Origin: Sulfurimonas sp. HSL1-2
GTDB taxonomy: Bacteria; Campylobacterota; Campylobacteria; Campylobacterales; Sulfurimonadaceae
Direction: 5' to 3'
Assembly: GCF_039645565.1 (NCBI RefSeq)
Contig: NZ_CP147914.1
Location: 620,001 to 684,000, forward strand
DNA length: 64,000 nt
Positions 41,891 through 50,196 of this stretch are shown piece by piece. Every line of letters begins with the position of its first letter. Positions within the stretch are counted from its first letter, which is position 1. A program made the position numbers and the translations under genes. The notes beneath the pieces are model-generated. The model searched no databases and was not told the DNA's origin. It saw only the letters and a list, made by a program, of their open reading frames with translations.

Positions 41891-42522
41891 TAGTAAGTGA
41901 TCCCCCATACTGATGAGTTGACATCGAGTTCCAGTTTTTCTTTGGCACTCAGGCTGAGACCGTGCAGATCGATAACCAGATCACTCTGTTCCATTGCGTT
42001 AATGAATTTGAGCATATTGTCAAAATCACCTGACGCAAAGACTTTGATGTCAAGTACGTGACCAAACTTCTCTTTTTCCAGAGCTCTTTTATTACTCAAG
42101 ACGGAGAGCTTAACTTTGTACTTTTTGGCATTTTCAGCGATCGAGTCAATATATTTACCCCAGGCTTCCTCATTATAGAAGAGTTCGGAGATCTGACTGA
42201 TCTTGTAGCTGATATATTCATTCTTCTCTCTGACAGCCAGTGTTTCCGCTTTAATTGCTTCAATCTGGGCTTCGATCTGATGAATTTCGCTTTCAGGATG
42301 CATGGCGAGATACTGCTCATCTTCTCTGAGTTTCTTCTCGACCGCAATCCGTTCTGTTTTGATTTGCTGATACTCAAGCTCTGAACTTTCCCAGAACAAA
42401 AGGTAGGAAAAAGCGATAAGTGCTACGGCGATCATGCCGTAGATCATATAGACTTCGCCCTGTTTTTTACTTGCGAAAGACTGGTCTATCGGATAGAGGT
42501 ATTGTTCAATATTGAATTTCAT
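41890..42522 (-). CDS. PilO/MshJ-like inner-membrane protein
   Basis: 210 aa. One membrane helix (MIYGMIAVALIAFSYLLFW, residues 26-44) is followed by a coiled coil (about 50-105, QIKTERIAVEKKLRED to LAVREKNEYISY) and a periplasmic ferredoxin-like domain with VFASGDFDNMLKFINAMEQSD and SLSAKEKLEL. This is PilO/MshJ architecture; it forms the alignment complex with the PilM/PilN-like fusion. ATG overlaps the stop of that gene by 4 bases. Confidence 0.82.
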   Translation of the reverse strand: MKFNIEQYLYPIDQSFASKKQGEVYMIYGMIAVALIAFSYLLFWESSELEYQQIKTERIAVEKKLREDEQYLAMHPESEIHQIEAQIEAIKAETLAVREKNEYISYKISQISELFYNEEAWGKYIDSIAENAKKYKVKLSVLSNKRALEKEKFGHVLDIKVFASGDFDNMLKFINAMEQSDLVIDLHGLSLSAKEKLELDVNSSVWGITY

Positions 42523-44051
42523 TTCAGCACCACCTTCAGATCACCGCGATAATAGCTGGTGTTGTCATCCAATTCGATTTTTTCGATATTGTAATGGAAA
42601 CGTTGTGTCCGGTTCTTTGTCATAAACTCGACAAGGTCGGTGATCTGTTTGTCTTTTTTAGCCATAACACTCAAATTGAATACTTTTTCATCTTCATCTT
42701 GATTGTATGTAATGTCTGATACACCGACGTCAAAGCGGTTCAACTCTCTCGTGAGCGCAGCCATGATCTCACCCTTCATCGGGTAATTGACTTTGACATC
42801 ATGGATCTTGATCAATGTGGCTTTCCGCTCTTCAAAGAGTTCGTTTTCCGCATCAAGCAGTTTCTGTGCTTCGGCCTTCTGTGCAAGCTTCAGGTTGATC
42901 GTCTCTTCCCGGGTGACTTTGATGGCATGTGTCTCACGGTACTCTTTTTCCAACAGTGCCTTCCGCACGCTTTCGGCATAGCCCATCGTCCAGTAGGTAA
43001 CCGGGTAGGCGAACGCCACAACAAGCGAAAGTGCGGTGACCGCAAACAGCTTTCCGCTATGGCGTTGGAAGAATGGCGGCGGCCGATGGTAGATGGAAAA
43101 GTTGACTTCATAGCGCGCGGATTTGTCCGTCCGGACATACAGCTGCATCAACTGATGGATCTGATCGATGTAGCTGTCCGTTGCAAATCCGTATGAGAAG
43201 TCGAACGCCTTGGCTTCAAAACCAAGGTACGTCTGGCAATATTCGTCAACCCCGGCGATAGAGCCGATCTGGGAGCCGATGTAGATCTCTTCGATCGTTT
43301 CGATTTCATAAGCGCGTTTGGCGTAGTTGAGAACGTCGTTGATATGGAGGAAAAGCTCACCGAAGAGTTTGATCAGATACTTCTGATACTCCGGATTTTG
43401 TGTTGCAAGCCCTTCCGTCGCAAGCAGCGTCTGGAAATCAACGAGATCGATCTGCTCGCCCAGAAGTTCACAGAAGCGCTCATGCATGTCACGGAAAGCG
43501 TACTTCAGGCTCTTCGTATAAACGAATTCCTGTTCGTTGTAGAGCGTGAAGAACGCGTCGTTTTCCTGAAAGTAGATATAGCAGTGGGCGCCGTATCCCT
43601 GAACGATTTCATGGGTGTAAAGGGTTTTAAGCAGTAGCGGTACCGGAACGATCTGGTCGATATACTGCAGATCGGAAACCGTCTGTGCAAAGGTTTCATC
43701 GATAATCAGCGGATCAACGATGAAGACGTGGAAAGTACGCTCTTTCGCACTCCCGTCTGTCGGTACCTCGATATAGTCGATCGTATACTCGATCGCCATG
43801 TCAAGGGCGAGTTCTTCATATGCCTTGGTTTCGATGACAAATGCAAGGTCATCGTCCGGGATATTTTTGCTTACACCGATCTGCGCGGTGATGAAGCTAC
43901 TCGTGTTGAGATAGGAGATCCCGTACTGTTTTTTACCGTACTGCGGGTTTTTAACGGCACTTAACTGGTTGCCGCTCCCCAAATAGTAGGTATGTTTGTA
44001 CGGGTTGTTCGAGAGGACCGTATCAAAAACCTGCTCGTTTGAATTGTTCAT
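42519..44051 (-). CDS. PilM/PilN-type fusion (GspL/MshI-like)
   Basis: 510 aa. The cytoplasmic N-terminal part (1 to about 325) resembles the actin-like PilM/GspL fold; its end IEEIYIGSQIGSIAGVDEYC corresponds to the GG-containing terminal motif, with weak ATP-binding signatures. A membrane helix (VTALSLVVAFAYPVTYWTM, about 345-363) and a coiled coil follow, then a PilN-like periplasmic domain ending LDDNTSYYRGDLKVVLK. MshI combines both parts in one protein. ATG 44051 (MNNSNEQVF) is preferred to a start 15 codons earlier. First gene of the operon. Confidence 0.8.
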   Translation of the reverse strand: MNNSNEQVFDTVLSNNPYKHTYYLGSGNQLSAVKNPQYGKKQYGISYLNTSSFITAQIGVSKNIPDDDLAFVIETKAYEELALDMAIEYTIDYIEVPTDGSAKERTFHVFIVDPLIIDETFAQTVSDLQYIDQIVPVPLLLKTLYTHEIVQGYGAHCYIYFQENDAFFTLYNEQEFVYTKSLKYAFRDMHERFCELLGEQIDLVDFQTLLATEGLATQNPEYQKYLIKLFGELFLHINDVLNYAKRAYEIETIEEIYIGSQIGSIAGVDEYCQTYLGFEAKAFDFSYGFATDSYIDQIHQLMQLYVRTDKSARYEVNFSIYHRPPPFFQRHSGKLFAVTALSLVVAFAYPVTYWTMGYAESVRKALLEKEYRETHAIKVTREETINLKLAQKAEAQKLLDAENELFEERKATLIKIHDVKVNYPMKGEIMAALTRELNRFDVGVSDITYNQDEDEKVFNLSVMAKKDKQITDLVEFMTKNRTQRFHYNIEKIELDDNTSYYRGDLKVVLK

Positions 44052-44351
44052 GTTGCAAATCCCTGTTCTTTTTGGACTGTCCGGCAGCCATATCATGAAG
44101 GGTGAATGCCATCTCTAGATGGCCGGGGGTGTCCGGTGATCCGCCCGTTCTTTCACCTTCTTCATTCTATAACAACATAAAACCACATCGACTTATAACA
44201 TTGAATGTTAATGTTCTTAGGTTTCACACATTTTCATTGTAGCCCAAGTAAACTTAAAAATTTTCTTATATCACAGGAAAAAAGTGCCTGATTATGGATG
44301 TTGCGGGGGGATGGAATAATGGGGAGATGAGATGGGATTACAGGGCGAATC
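44052..44351. other. AT-rich promoter region of the MSHA/Cts-like operon
   Basis: No gene in 300 bases. On the minus strand TTGTTATAGAATG near 44176-44164 is a probable -10. AACATTGAATGTTAATGTTC near 44195-44215 contains short AACATT/AATGTT inverted repeats that could bind a regulator. The strong AT bias is in line with the operon behind it. Confidence 0.45.
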
Positions 44352-45227
44352 TCAGGTTTGGTACCCGAGATCTTCCAGCATCTTCTTGTCATTTGTCCAG
44401 TTGGGTTTCACGCTGACGAACAGATCGAGGTAGGCGCGGTGGCCGGAAAGGGATTCGATTTTCTGACGGGCATGCTTGCCGATACGCTTGATCGTTGCCC
44501 CGCCTTTTCCGATCATAATGCCTTTTTGGCTCTCTTTCTCGACGATGATCGTGGCCCGGATATGGTCGATGTCATCGGCTTCATCGATTTTGTCAATGAC
44601 AACATCGGTTCCGTAGGGGATCTCGTCGCTGATGTTCTCGAAGATCGATTCGCGGATGAACTCTCTGAAGATATCCCGAAGCTTTTCATTGGTGAGGTCT
44701 TCGGGGTCAAAGAGATAGGGGGATTCCGGCAGAAACCTCGTGATGACATCTTTAAGCTGCTCGAGTCCGGTATGCTTGGTCACGGAGACAGGGATGAGTG
44801 CTTCGAAACGTTCCGAAAAGGCGTTGTACTCCGAGATGCGTGCGAGCAGCTCCCCCTGGGAGATCTGGTCGATTTTGCTCAGCGCGATCAGGTGCTTTTT
44901 CCCGCCGGCGAGTTCCAGGAAGCGTTTGTAGTGCTTAACGCTGTCCGCGGCCGGGGCCAGGTAGACAATGAGGTCGCAGTCACCGATCGCCTTGAGGGCC
45001 TCTTCGAGCATGAACTGGTTGAGCTTGCGCTCTTTTTCATGCAGGCCGGGCGTATCGACGAAGATGAGCTGATCCTCCCCGTGCATGACAATGGCGTTGA
45101 GGCGTCTGCGCGTGGCATTCGCTTTCTGGCTTACCATGGCAATTTTTTCGCCCAGCAGGGCGTTGAGCAGGGTACTTTTGCCCGCATTCGGGCGTCCGAC
45201 GAGGGCGATAAAACCGGCTTTGGTCAT
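44352..45227 (-). CDS. era: GTPase Era
   Basis: Essential 16S rRNA-binding GTPase (291 aa). G domain motifs: GRPNAGKSTLLN near residue 10, DTPGLHEKE near 58, SKID near 116. The C-terminal KH domain has GIMIGKGGATIKRIGKHARQ near 235. Last of the argG-era run on the minus strand, 10 bases downstream of hslU. Confidence 0.97.
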   Translation of the reverse strand: MTKAGFIALVGRPNAGKSTLLNALLGEKIAMVSQKANATRRRLNAIVMHGEDQLIFVDTPGLHEKERKLNQFMLEEALKAIGDCDLIVYLAPAADSVKHYKRFLELAGGKKHLIALSKIDQISQGELLARISEYNAFSERFEALIPVSVTKHTGLEQLKDVITRFLPESPYLFDPEDLTNEKLRDIFREFIRESIFENISDEIPYGTDVVIDKIDEADDIDHIRATIIVEKESQKGIMIGKGGATIKRIGKHARQKIESLSGHRAYLDLFVSVKPNWTNDKKMLEDLGYQT

Positions 45228-45237
45228 TCAGAGCTCC

Positions 45238-46566
45238 TTAGAGGATATAGCGGGAGAGGTCTTCATCCTCGATGACGATGTCCAGCTTGTCATGGACGAT
45301 CGTTTTGGTGACGGTGTAGGTCTCTCCGGCATAGGCTTCGGCGTCGAAGCTGATCTCTTCGAGGACCTTTTCCAAAATGGTATGCAGGCGTCTGGCACCG
45401 ATGTCTTCGGTTTTCTCGTTAGCCTGCTGCGCAAGCGCGGCGATGGCACGGATGGCGTCGTCCTCAAACTCAAGGGTGACATTTTCGACGGCGAGCAGCG
45501 CCTTATACTGTTTGATCAGTGAATTCTTCGGCTGGGTCAGGATGGCGTAGAGCGCCTTCTCGTCAAGTGACTGCAGTTCGACGCGCAGTGGGAAACGCCC
45601 CTGAAGTTCCGGGATAAGATCGCTGGGCTTTGTGAGGTGAAAGGCCCCGGCGGCGATGAAGAGAATATGGTCGGTCTTGACCGGGCCGTACTTGGTACTG
45701 ACGCTGCTCCCTTCGACGATGGGGAGCAGGTCGCGCTGCACCCCCTCTTTGCTGGGGTCGTTACGCCCCTGGCTCTTGGAGCTGACGGCGATCTTGTCGA
45801 TCTCGTCGAGGAAAATGATGCCGCCCTCTTCCGCGCGGCGAACGGCTTCACTGCGGATGGCGTCCATGTCCAGCAGGGCATCGGTCGCTTCGCTGTCAAG
45901 GATGCGGATGGCATCGGAGACCTTCATCTCCTTCTTGTTCTCTTTTTTGTTGATCGATGAGAACATTTTGGCGAACGACTCCTGCATCTTTGCCATCTCC
46001 GGCGGCATACCGGTGTCGTTGAACTCGATGTTCCCTTTGGGCAGTTCGATCTCGATGGTCTTGTCGTTCATCTCACCGTCAATAACCCTCTGTCGCATCC
46101 GTTCGCGGGAGGAGGCATATTCGGTTTTCTTGGTTTCGGAGGAGAGCGGCGGCAGCGGCGGCAGCAGTTTGTCGACGATCTTGTCGAGGACGTACTCCTT
46201 GATGGCATCCTCGTTCGCCGCTTTCTGCTCCTCTTTGACGAGGGCGATGGAGGTCATGACGAGATCGCGGACCATCGATTCGACGTCGCGGCCGACGAAG
46301 CCGACCTCCGTGAATTTGCTCGCTTCGACTTTGATGAAAGGCACGCCCATCATCTTGGCGAGGCGGCGGGAGATCTCTGTCTTCCCGACCCCGGTCGAGC
46401 CGATCATCAGGATGTTCTTGGGCATGATCTCGTGCTGCATCTCGCCATCGAGCTGCATCCGGCGGTAGCGGGTGCGCAGGGCGAGGGCAATACTCTTTTT
46501 CGCGGCCTGCTGGCCGATAATGTAGGCATCGAGATAGGAGACGATCTCTTTGGGGGTCATGTTCAT
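45238..46566 (-). CDS. hslU: ATP-dependent protease ATPase subunit HslU
   Basis: AAA+ unfoldase of the HslUV protease, 442 aa. It begins [24 protein letters not shown]; Walker A is [16 protein letters not shown] near residue 52, Walker [14 protein letters not shown] near 250, with an I domain between. The C-terminal tail [13 protein letters not shown] inserts into HslV. Start overlaps the hslV stop by 4 bases (ATGA). Confidence 0.97.
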   Translation of the reverse strand: MNMTPKEIVSYLDAYIIGQQAAKKSIALALRTRYRRMQLDGEMQHEIMPKNILMIGSTGVGKTEISRRLAKMMGVPFIKVEASKFTEVGFVGRDVESMVRDLVMTSIALVKEEQKAANEDAIKEYVLDKIVDKLLPPLPPLSSETKKTEYASSRERMRQRVIDGEMNDKTIEIELPKGNIEFNDTGMPPEMAKMQESFAKMFSSINKKENKKEMKVSDAIRILDSEATDALLDMDAIRSEAVRRAEEGGIIFLDEIDKIAVSSKSQGRNDPSKEGVQRDLLPIVEGSSVSTKYGPVKTDHILFIAAGAFHLTKPSDLIPELQGRFPLRVELQSLDEKALYAILTQPKNSLIKQYKALLAVENVTLEFEDDAIRAIAALAQQANEKTEDIGARRLHTILEKVLEEISFDAEAYAGETYTVTKTIVHDKLDIVIEDEDLSRYIL

Positions 46567-47108
46567 GCTTCCGAGGCCTCCAGGGTCAGGATTTTGATCT
46601 CGTGGTTGGTGTAGATGCAGAGATCCGCCGCGATATGCAGGCTCTCTTCGACGAGGGCTTCGGGGGCCAGGTCCGCGTGTTTCTTCAGGGCCCGGGCACT
46701 GGCGATGGCGTAGTTCCCGCCGCTGCCGATGGAAGCGATCTGTCCGTCTTCGGGCTCGACGACGTCACCGTTGCCGGTCAGGATGAAGATGTGCTCGGTA
46801 TTGAGGACGATCATCATCGCTTCGAGACGGCGCAGCACCTTGTCCTTCCGCCACGCTTTGGAGAAGTCGATGATAGCCTTGACCATGTCGCCTTTGCGCG
46901 CGGAGAGGAACTCCTCGAACATATCAAAGAGGTTGAAAGCGTCCGCCGTGGAGCCGGCAAAGCCGGCCAGGACCTGGCCGTTGTGCAGTTTGCGGATCTT
47001 GGTAGCATTGTTTTTGAGGACGGTGTTTCCGAAGGTGACCTGCCCGTCGCCGCCGATGACCGCCTTGCCCTCACTTTTGTAGGCGAGGATCGTCGTTGCG
47101 TCGAACAT
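46563..47108 (-). CDS. hslV: ATP-dependent protease subunit HslV
   Basis: Proteasome-like peptidase, 181 aa. The active-site threonine follows a short propeptide ([27 protein letters not shown]), as in other Campylobacterota. It also has [20 protein letters not shown] and [14 protein letters not shown]. Assembles as a double hexamer capped by HslU. The ATG overlaps the rplI stop (TAATG). Confidence 0.97.
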   Translation of the reverse strand: MFDATTILAYKSEGKAVIGGDGQVTFGNTVLKNNATKIRKLHNGQVLAGFAGSTADAFNLFDMFEEFLSARKGDMVKAIIDFSKAWRKDKVLRRLEAMMIVLNTEHIFILTGNGDVVEPEDGQIASIGSGGNYAIASARALKKHADLAPEALVEESLHIAADLCIYTNHEIKILTLEASEA

Positions 47109-47554
47109 TACGCACCTACGATGTCGAGATGCAGCAGCGCGTGGATGCCGTGGCCGAGTTTGAGGTCGACCTCGTGTTTTCCGGTCATTTTGATCGCCTT
47201 TTTGGCTTCGATATGTTTTTTATCGATGGTGATGCCGTGTGCATCCTCGAGCGCCTTGGCAATGTCATCTTTGGTGACGGCACCGAAGAGGTGACCGGTG
47301 TCACCGAGCTTTTTGGCGATGGTGACTTCGAGGGTTTCTAGCTTCGCTTTCATGGCGGTGAGGTCGGCGATCTCCTGGGCCTCATTCGCGGCAGCCTGGC
47401 GCTTCGCCTCTTCCCACTCGGCGATGACCTCGTCGGTGGCATGTCTGGCAAATCCTTTGCCGATCAGGAAGTTCTTGCCGTAGCCGTCCTTCACCTCTTT
47501 GATCTCACCGGCTTTTCCGAGGCTTTTGACATCTTTGATCAACAGTACTCTCAT
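47108..47554 (-). CDS. rplI: 50S ribosomal protein L9
   Basis: 148 aa. The N-terminal domain has [36 protein letters not shown], the L9 signature. A long helix ([18 protein letters not shown]) joins it to the C-terminal domain. It precedes hslV and hslU, an arrangement usual in this phylum. 16 bases separate it from the FTR-rhodanese gene. Confidence 0.97.
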   Translation of the reverse strand: MRVLLIKDVKSLGKAGEIKEVKDGYGKNFLIGKGFARHATDEVIAEWEEAKRQAAANEAQEIADLTAMKAKLETLEVTIAKKLGDTGHLFGAVTKDDIAKALEDAHGITIDKKHIEAKKAIKMTGKHEVDLKLGHGIHALLHLDIVGA

Positions 47555-47570
47555 TGCTTCTCCTTGTGTT

Positions 47571-48299
47571 TCAGCGTTCGAGTTCGCCGCCGTAGGCGAC
47601 GATCCCGTAGGTCAGGTTTCCGACGTTTTCATACCCCATGTCGCTGAGGATACGCTGGCAGTGTGCGCTGCGGCTGCCGACGTGGCAGTAGACGATCAGC
47701 TTCTCCTGCTTGGAAAGCTTCGCACTCTCCAGGGTATCGAAGAAACTGCTGGTGGGGATGAGGCGGTCGGCGCCCTTGATATGCCCCATTTGCCACTCCA
47801 TGTGTTCGCGGACGTCGATCAGTTTGAAATCGACCATCCCGAGTGCACGTCCCTCGAGCAGGGCGGCGAGCTCGTCGCCGTCGAACTGTTCTTTTTGAAG
47901 CAGGAGCGCACACTCTTCGGCGCTAAGCCCGCGGGAGTGCTGGTGGACGACCTCTTCGATCTCCTCTTCGCTGCGGTGCTGGGCAGCGTATTCGGGGGTG
48001 CAGAAGATCTGGCAGTGGCAGACGCCGTCTTCGGGGATCTCTTTTTCGATGGCCGGTTTGCAGGGGCAGATGCGGTCCTGTTCCTTGTCGCCGGTGACGA
48101 AGAAGCAGGGGCAGTAGCGTTTGCCGTGCATCAGTTTGTTGCGCGTCAGCCCCAGCTGAATGCCCTCGTTGATCTCCGCGTCGGGGTTGTAGGACCAGCC
48201 GAACTGCTCGACGACTTTGTCGGTGAAGCGGACCGTCCGCTCGAGCTCGCTCTGGAATTCGTCAGAGTTGATATCGATCTTCGTAATTCCGCCGGCCAT
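47571..48299 (-). CDS. Ferredoxin:thioredoxin reductase catalytic domain-rhodanese fusion
   Basis: 242 aa. N-terminal half has the three motifs of the FTR catalytic chain: C63-P-C65, C78-P-C80 and C94-H-C96, which bind a [4Fe-4S] cluster beside a redox disulfide. The C-terminal half is a rhodanese domain (DVREHMEWQMGHIKGADRLIP; active-site loop C205-HVGSR). FTR reduces thioredoxin-like disulfides using ferredoxin electrons; rhodanese transfers sulfane sulfur as a persulfide. No FTR variable chain or thioredoxin is adjacent. Between argG and rplI, same strand. Confidence 0.88.
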   Translation of the reverse strand: MAGGITKIDINSDEFQSELERTVRFTDKVVEQFGWSYNPDAEINEGIQLGLTRNKLMHGKRYCPCFFVTGDKEQDRICPCKPAIEKEIPEDGVCHCQIFCTPEYAAQHRSEEEIEEVVHQHSRGLSAEECALLLQKEQFDGDELAALLEGRALGMVDFKLIDVREHMEWQMGHIKGADRLIPTSSFFDTLESAKLSKQEKLIVYCHVGSRSAHCQRILSDMGYENVGNLTYGIVAYGGELER

Positions 48300-48311
48300 A
48301 CGTTATTCCTT

Positions 48312-49526
48312 TTACTGCTTGCGCGCTTTGCCCGCGATGATGAAGCGCAGGGCGTTGAGCTTGATGAAGCCGTTGGCGTCTTTCTGGTCGTAGACCGCGT
48401 CCTCTTCGAAGGTACAGTATTCCGGGTTGAACAGCGACTGCTCGGAGCTGCGGCCGACGACGACGACGTTGCCCTTGTAGAGCTTGAGACGGACTGTCCC
48501 TTCGACGTTCTCCTGGGTCTTGTCGATGGCAGCCTGGAGCATCTCGCGCTCCGGTGCGAACCAGTAGCCGTTATAGATCAGGCTGGCATAGCGCGGCATC
48601 AGCTCGTCTTTGAGGTGCGCCTCTTCACGGTCGAGGGTGATGGACTCGATGGCACGGTGCGCTTTGAGCATGATCGTACCGCCCGGCGTTTCGTAACAGC
48701 CGCGGCTCTTCATCCCGACGTAGCGGTTCTCGACGATATCGGCGCGGCCGATACCGTGTTTGCCCGCCAGCTTGTTCAGGGTCTCGAGCATTGTTGCCGG
48801 GGAGAGGGCTTCACCGTTCAGGCTGACCGGGTCGCCGTTTTTATAGCCGATCTCGATGTACTCGGGCTCGTCCGGTGCCGCCTCCGGGGAGACGGTCCAG
48901 CGCCACATATCTTCTTCGGGTTCCGCGGCGGGATCTTCAAGGATGCCCCCTTCGTAGGAGATGTGCAGGAGGTTGGCGTCCATGGAGTAGGGGGATTTTT
49001 TCCCGCTCTTCTCGATCTTGATGCCGTGCTGTTCGGCGTAGGCGAGCAGCTTTTCGCGGGAGTTGAGGTCCCATTCGCGCCACGGGGCGATGATGGTGAG
49101 GCTGCTGTTCTGGCCCAGGTAGCCCAGCTCGAAGCGGACCTGGTCGTTCCCTTTGCCGGTCGCACCGTGGCTGACGCCGTCGGCACCGGTGATCTTGGCG
49201 ATCTCGGCCTGGCGCTTGGCGATCAGCGGACGGGCGATGGAAGTGCCCAGAAGGTACTCGCCTTCGTAGATGGCGTTGGCGCGGAACATCGGGAAGACGT
49301 AGTCGCGGACGAACTCTTCGCGCAGGTCGTCGATAAAGATGTTTTCAGGTTTGATACCGAGGCTGAGCGCCTTCTGGCGTGCAGGTTCGACCTCTTCGCC
49401 CTGGCCGATATCGGCGGTAAAGGTGACGACTTCGCACTGGTACTCATCCTGCAGCCACTTGAGGATGACGCTGGTGTCCAGGCCGCCGGAGTAGGCCAAA
49501 ACGACTTTTTTGACTTCTTTTTTCAT
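48312..49526 (-). CDS. argG: Argininosuccinate synthase
   Basis: Joins citrulline and aspartate, using ATP, in arginine synthesis. 404 aa with the N-type P-loop [15 protein letters not shown] near residue 10, [14 protein letters not shown] near 118 and [17 protein letters not shown]. Start ATG 49526. First gene of the minus-strand run argG, FTR-rhodanese, rplI, hslV, hslU, era. Confidence 0.97.
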   Translation of the reverse strand: MKKEVKKVVLAYSGGLDTSVILKWLQDEYQCEVVTFTADIGQGEEVEPARQKALSLGIKPENIFIDDLREEFVRDYVFPMFRANAIYEGEYLLGTSIARPLIAKRQAEIAKITGADGVSHGATGKGNDQVRFELGYLGQNSSLTIIAPWREWDLNSREKLLAYAEQHGIKIEKSGKKSPYSMDANLLHISYEGGILEDPAAEPEEDMWRWTVSPEAAPDEPEYIEIGYKNGDPVSLNGEALSPATMLETLNKLAGKHGIGRADIVENRYVGMKSRGCYETPGGTIMLKAHRAIESITLDREEAHLKDELMPRYASLIYNGYWFAPEREMLQAAIDKTQENVEGTVRLKLYKGNVVVVGRSSEQSLFNPEYCTFEEDAVYDQKDANGFIKLNALRFIIAGKARKQ

Positions 49527-49622
49527 GGATAGGTGTCCTTGAAGAATAATTATGATGCCGCGATTTTAGCGCAGATTAGATGACGGCGAGGTAAATCGTT
49601 TCGGGTCATTCGGGGGACTTGC

Positions 49623-49628
49623 TATACT
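49623..49628 (+). promoter_or_regulatory. -10 promoter of the 49653 gene
   Basis: TATACT preceded by TTGC, an extended TGC-TATACT -10, 25 bases before the ATG. Confidence 0.45.
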
Positions 49629-49652
49629 GTCGAAAAAGATTTGGAGCCCTCC

Positions 49653-49904
49653 ATGCCCAGTTTTGCCATTATCGGCGGGATTCTGCTCAACGTCGGCGCC
49701 TTCCTGACCTACCGCGGAAAGATCTTCGAAGCGGTCTGGGCCTACCTGGTGGCGGATCTGTGCTGGATTGCGATGGCGTGGGAACGCAACGACGGCTGGG
49801 GGATGCTCTTTATCGCCGTCGGCATCGCGTTCGGGCTGCTCGCCTTTCGGCGGATGCACCGGGGCGACATGGAAAAATCACTGAACAAGGATGAACGTGG
49901 CTGA
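49653..49904 (+). CDS. Small membrane protein, unknown
   Basis: 83 aa with two to three membrane helices (SFAIIGGILLNVGAFLTYRG; FEAVWAYLVADLCWIAMAW; MLFIAVGIAFGLLAF) and a charged tail. ATG 49653 has GGAG at 49643-49646; TTG 49641 is a weaker alternative. Overlaps the next gene by about 8-14 bases. Family not recognised; it resembles small integral proteins of the CBU/PnuC-like repeat type only in topology. Confidence 0.75.
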   Translation: MPSFAIIGGILLNVGAFLTYRGKIFEAVWAYLVADLCWIAMAWERNDGWGMLFIAVGIAFGLLAFRRMHRGDMEKSLNKDERG

Positions 49905-50196
49905 CACGATGCTTTACGAGGCGCAGGGGCTGCAGCTCGACCTCTCCAAAATCACCCGTCTCTACCCGGCGGCGATCGTCGAGGGGGGCGGGGCCGAGGC
50001 CCAGGTCTCCCTGGAGTGGGCGGAACTTAAAAAAGATGAGGTCAGGATCGCTGAGTACGTTCTGGTCTTTGACTTCGACCCCCCGGGAGAGGTCCCGGTC
50101 CAGCGGAAGCTGCTCCATTTCGAGACGAAGGCGGCCCTTTTCGAGACGATGCAGGCCCTCTCCGATATCTTCGAGAAGGCTTACAAGGGGGCCTAG
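49891..50196 (+). CDS. Uncharacterised soluble protein
   Basis: 101 aa, alpha/beta, no signal peptide. Features: QLDLSKITRLYPAAIVEG, EVRIAEYVLVFDFDPPGE, and a helical end ETKAALFETMQALSDIFEKAY. Start ATG 49891 (GTG 49897 also possible), overlapping the membrane-protein gene, so coupled. Its stop overlaps the EnvC-like stop on the other strand by 4 bases. Family not recognised. Confidence 0.75.
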   Translation: MNVADTMLYEAQGLQLDLSKITRLYPAAIVEGGGAEAQVSLEWAELKKDEVRIAEYVLVFDFDPPGEVPVQRKLLHFETKAALFETMQALSDIFEKAYKGA

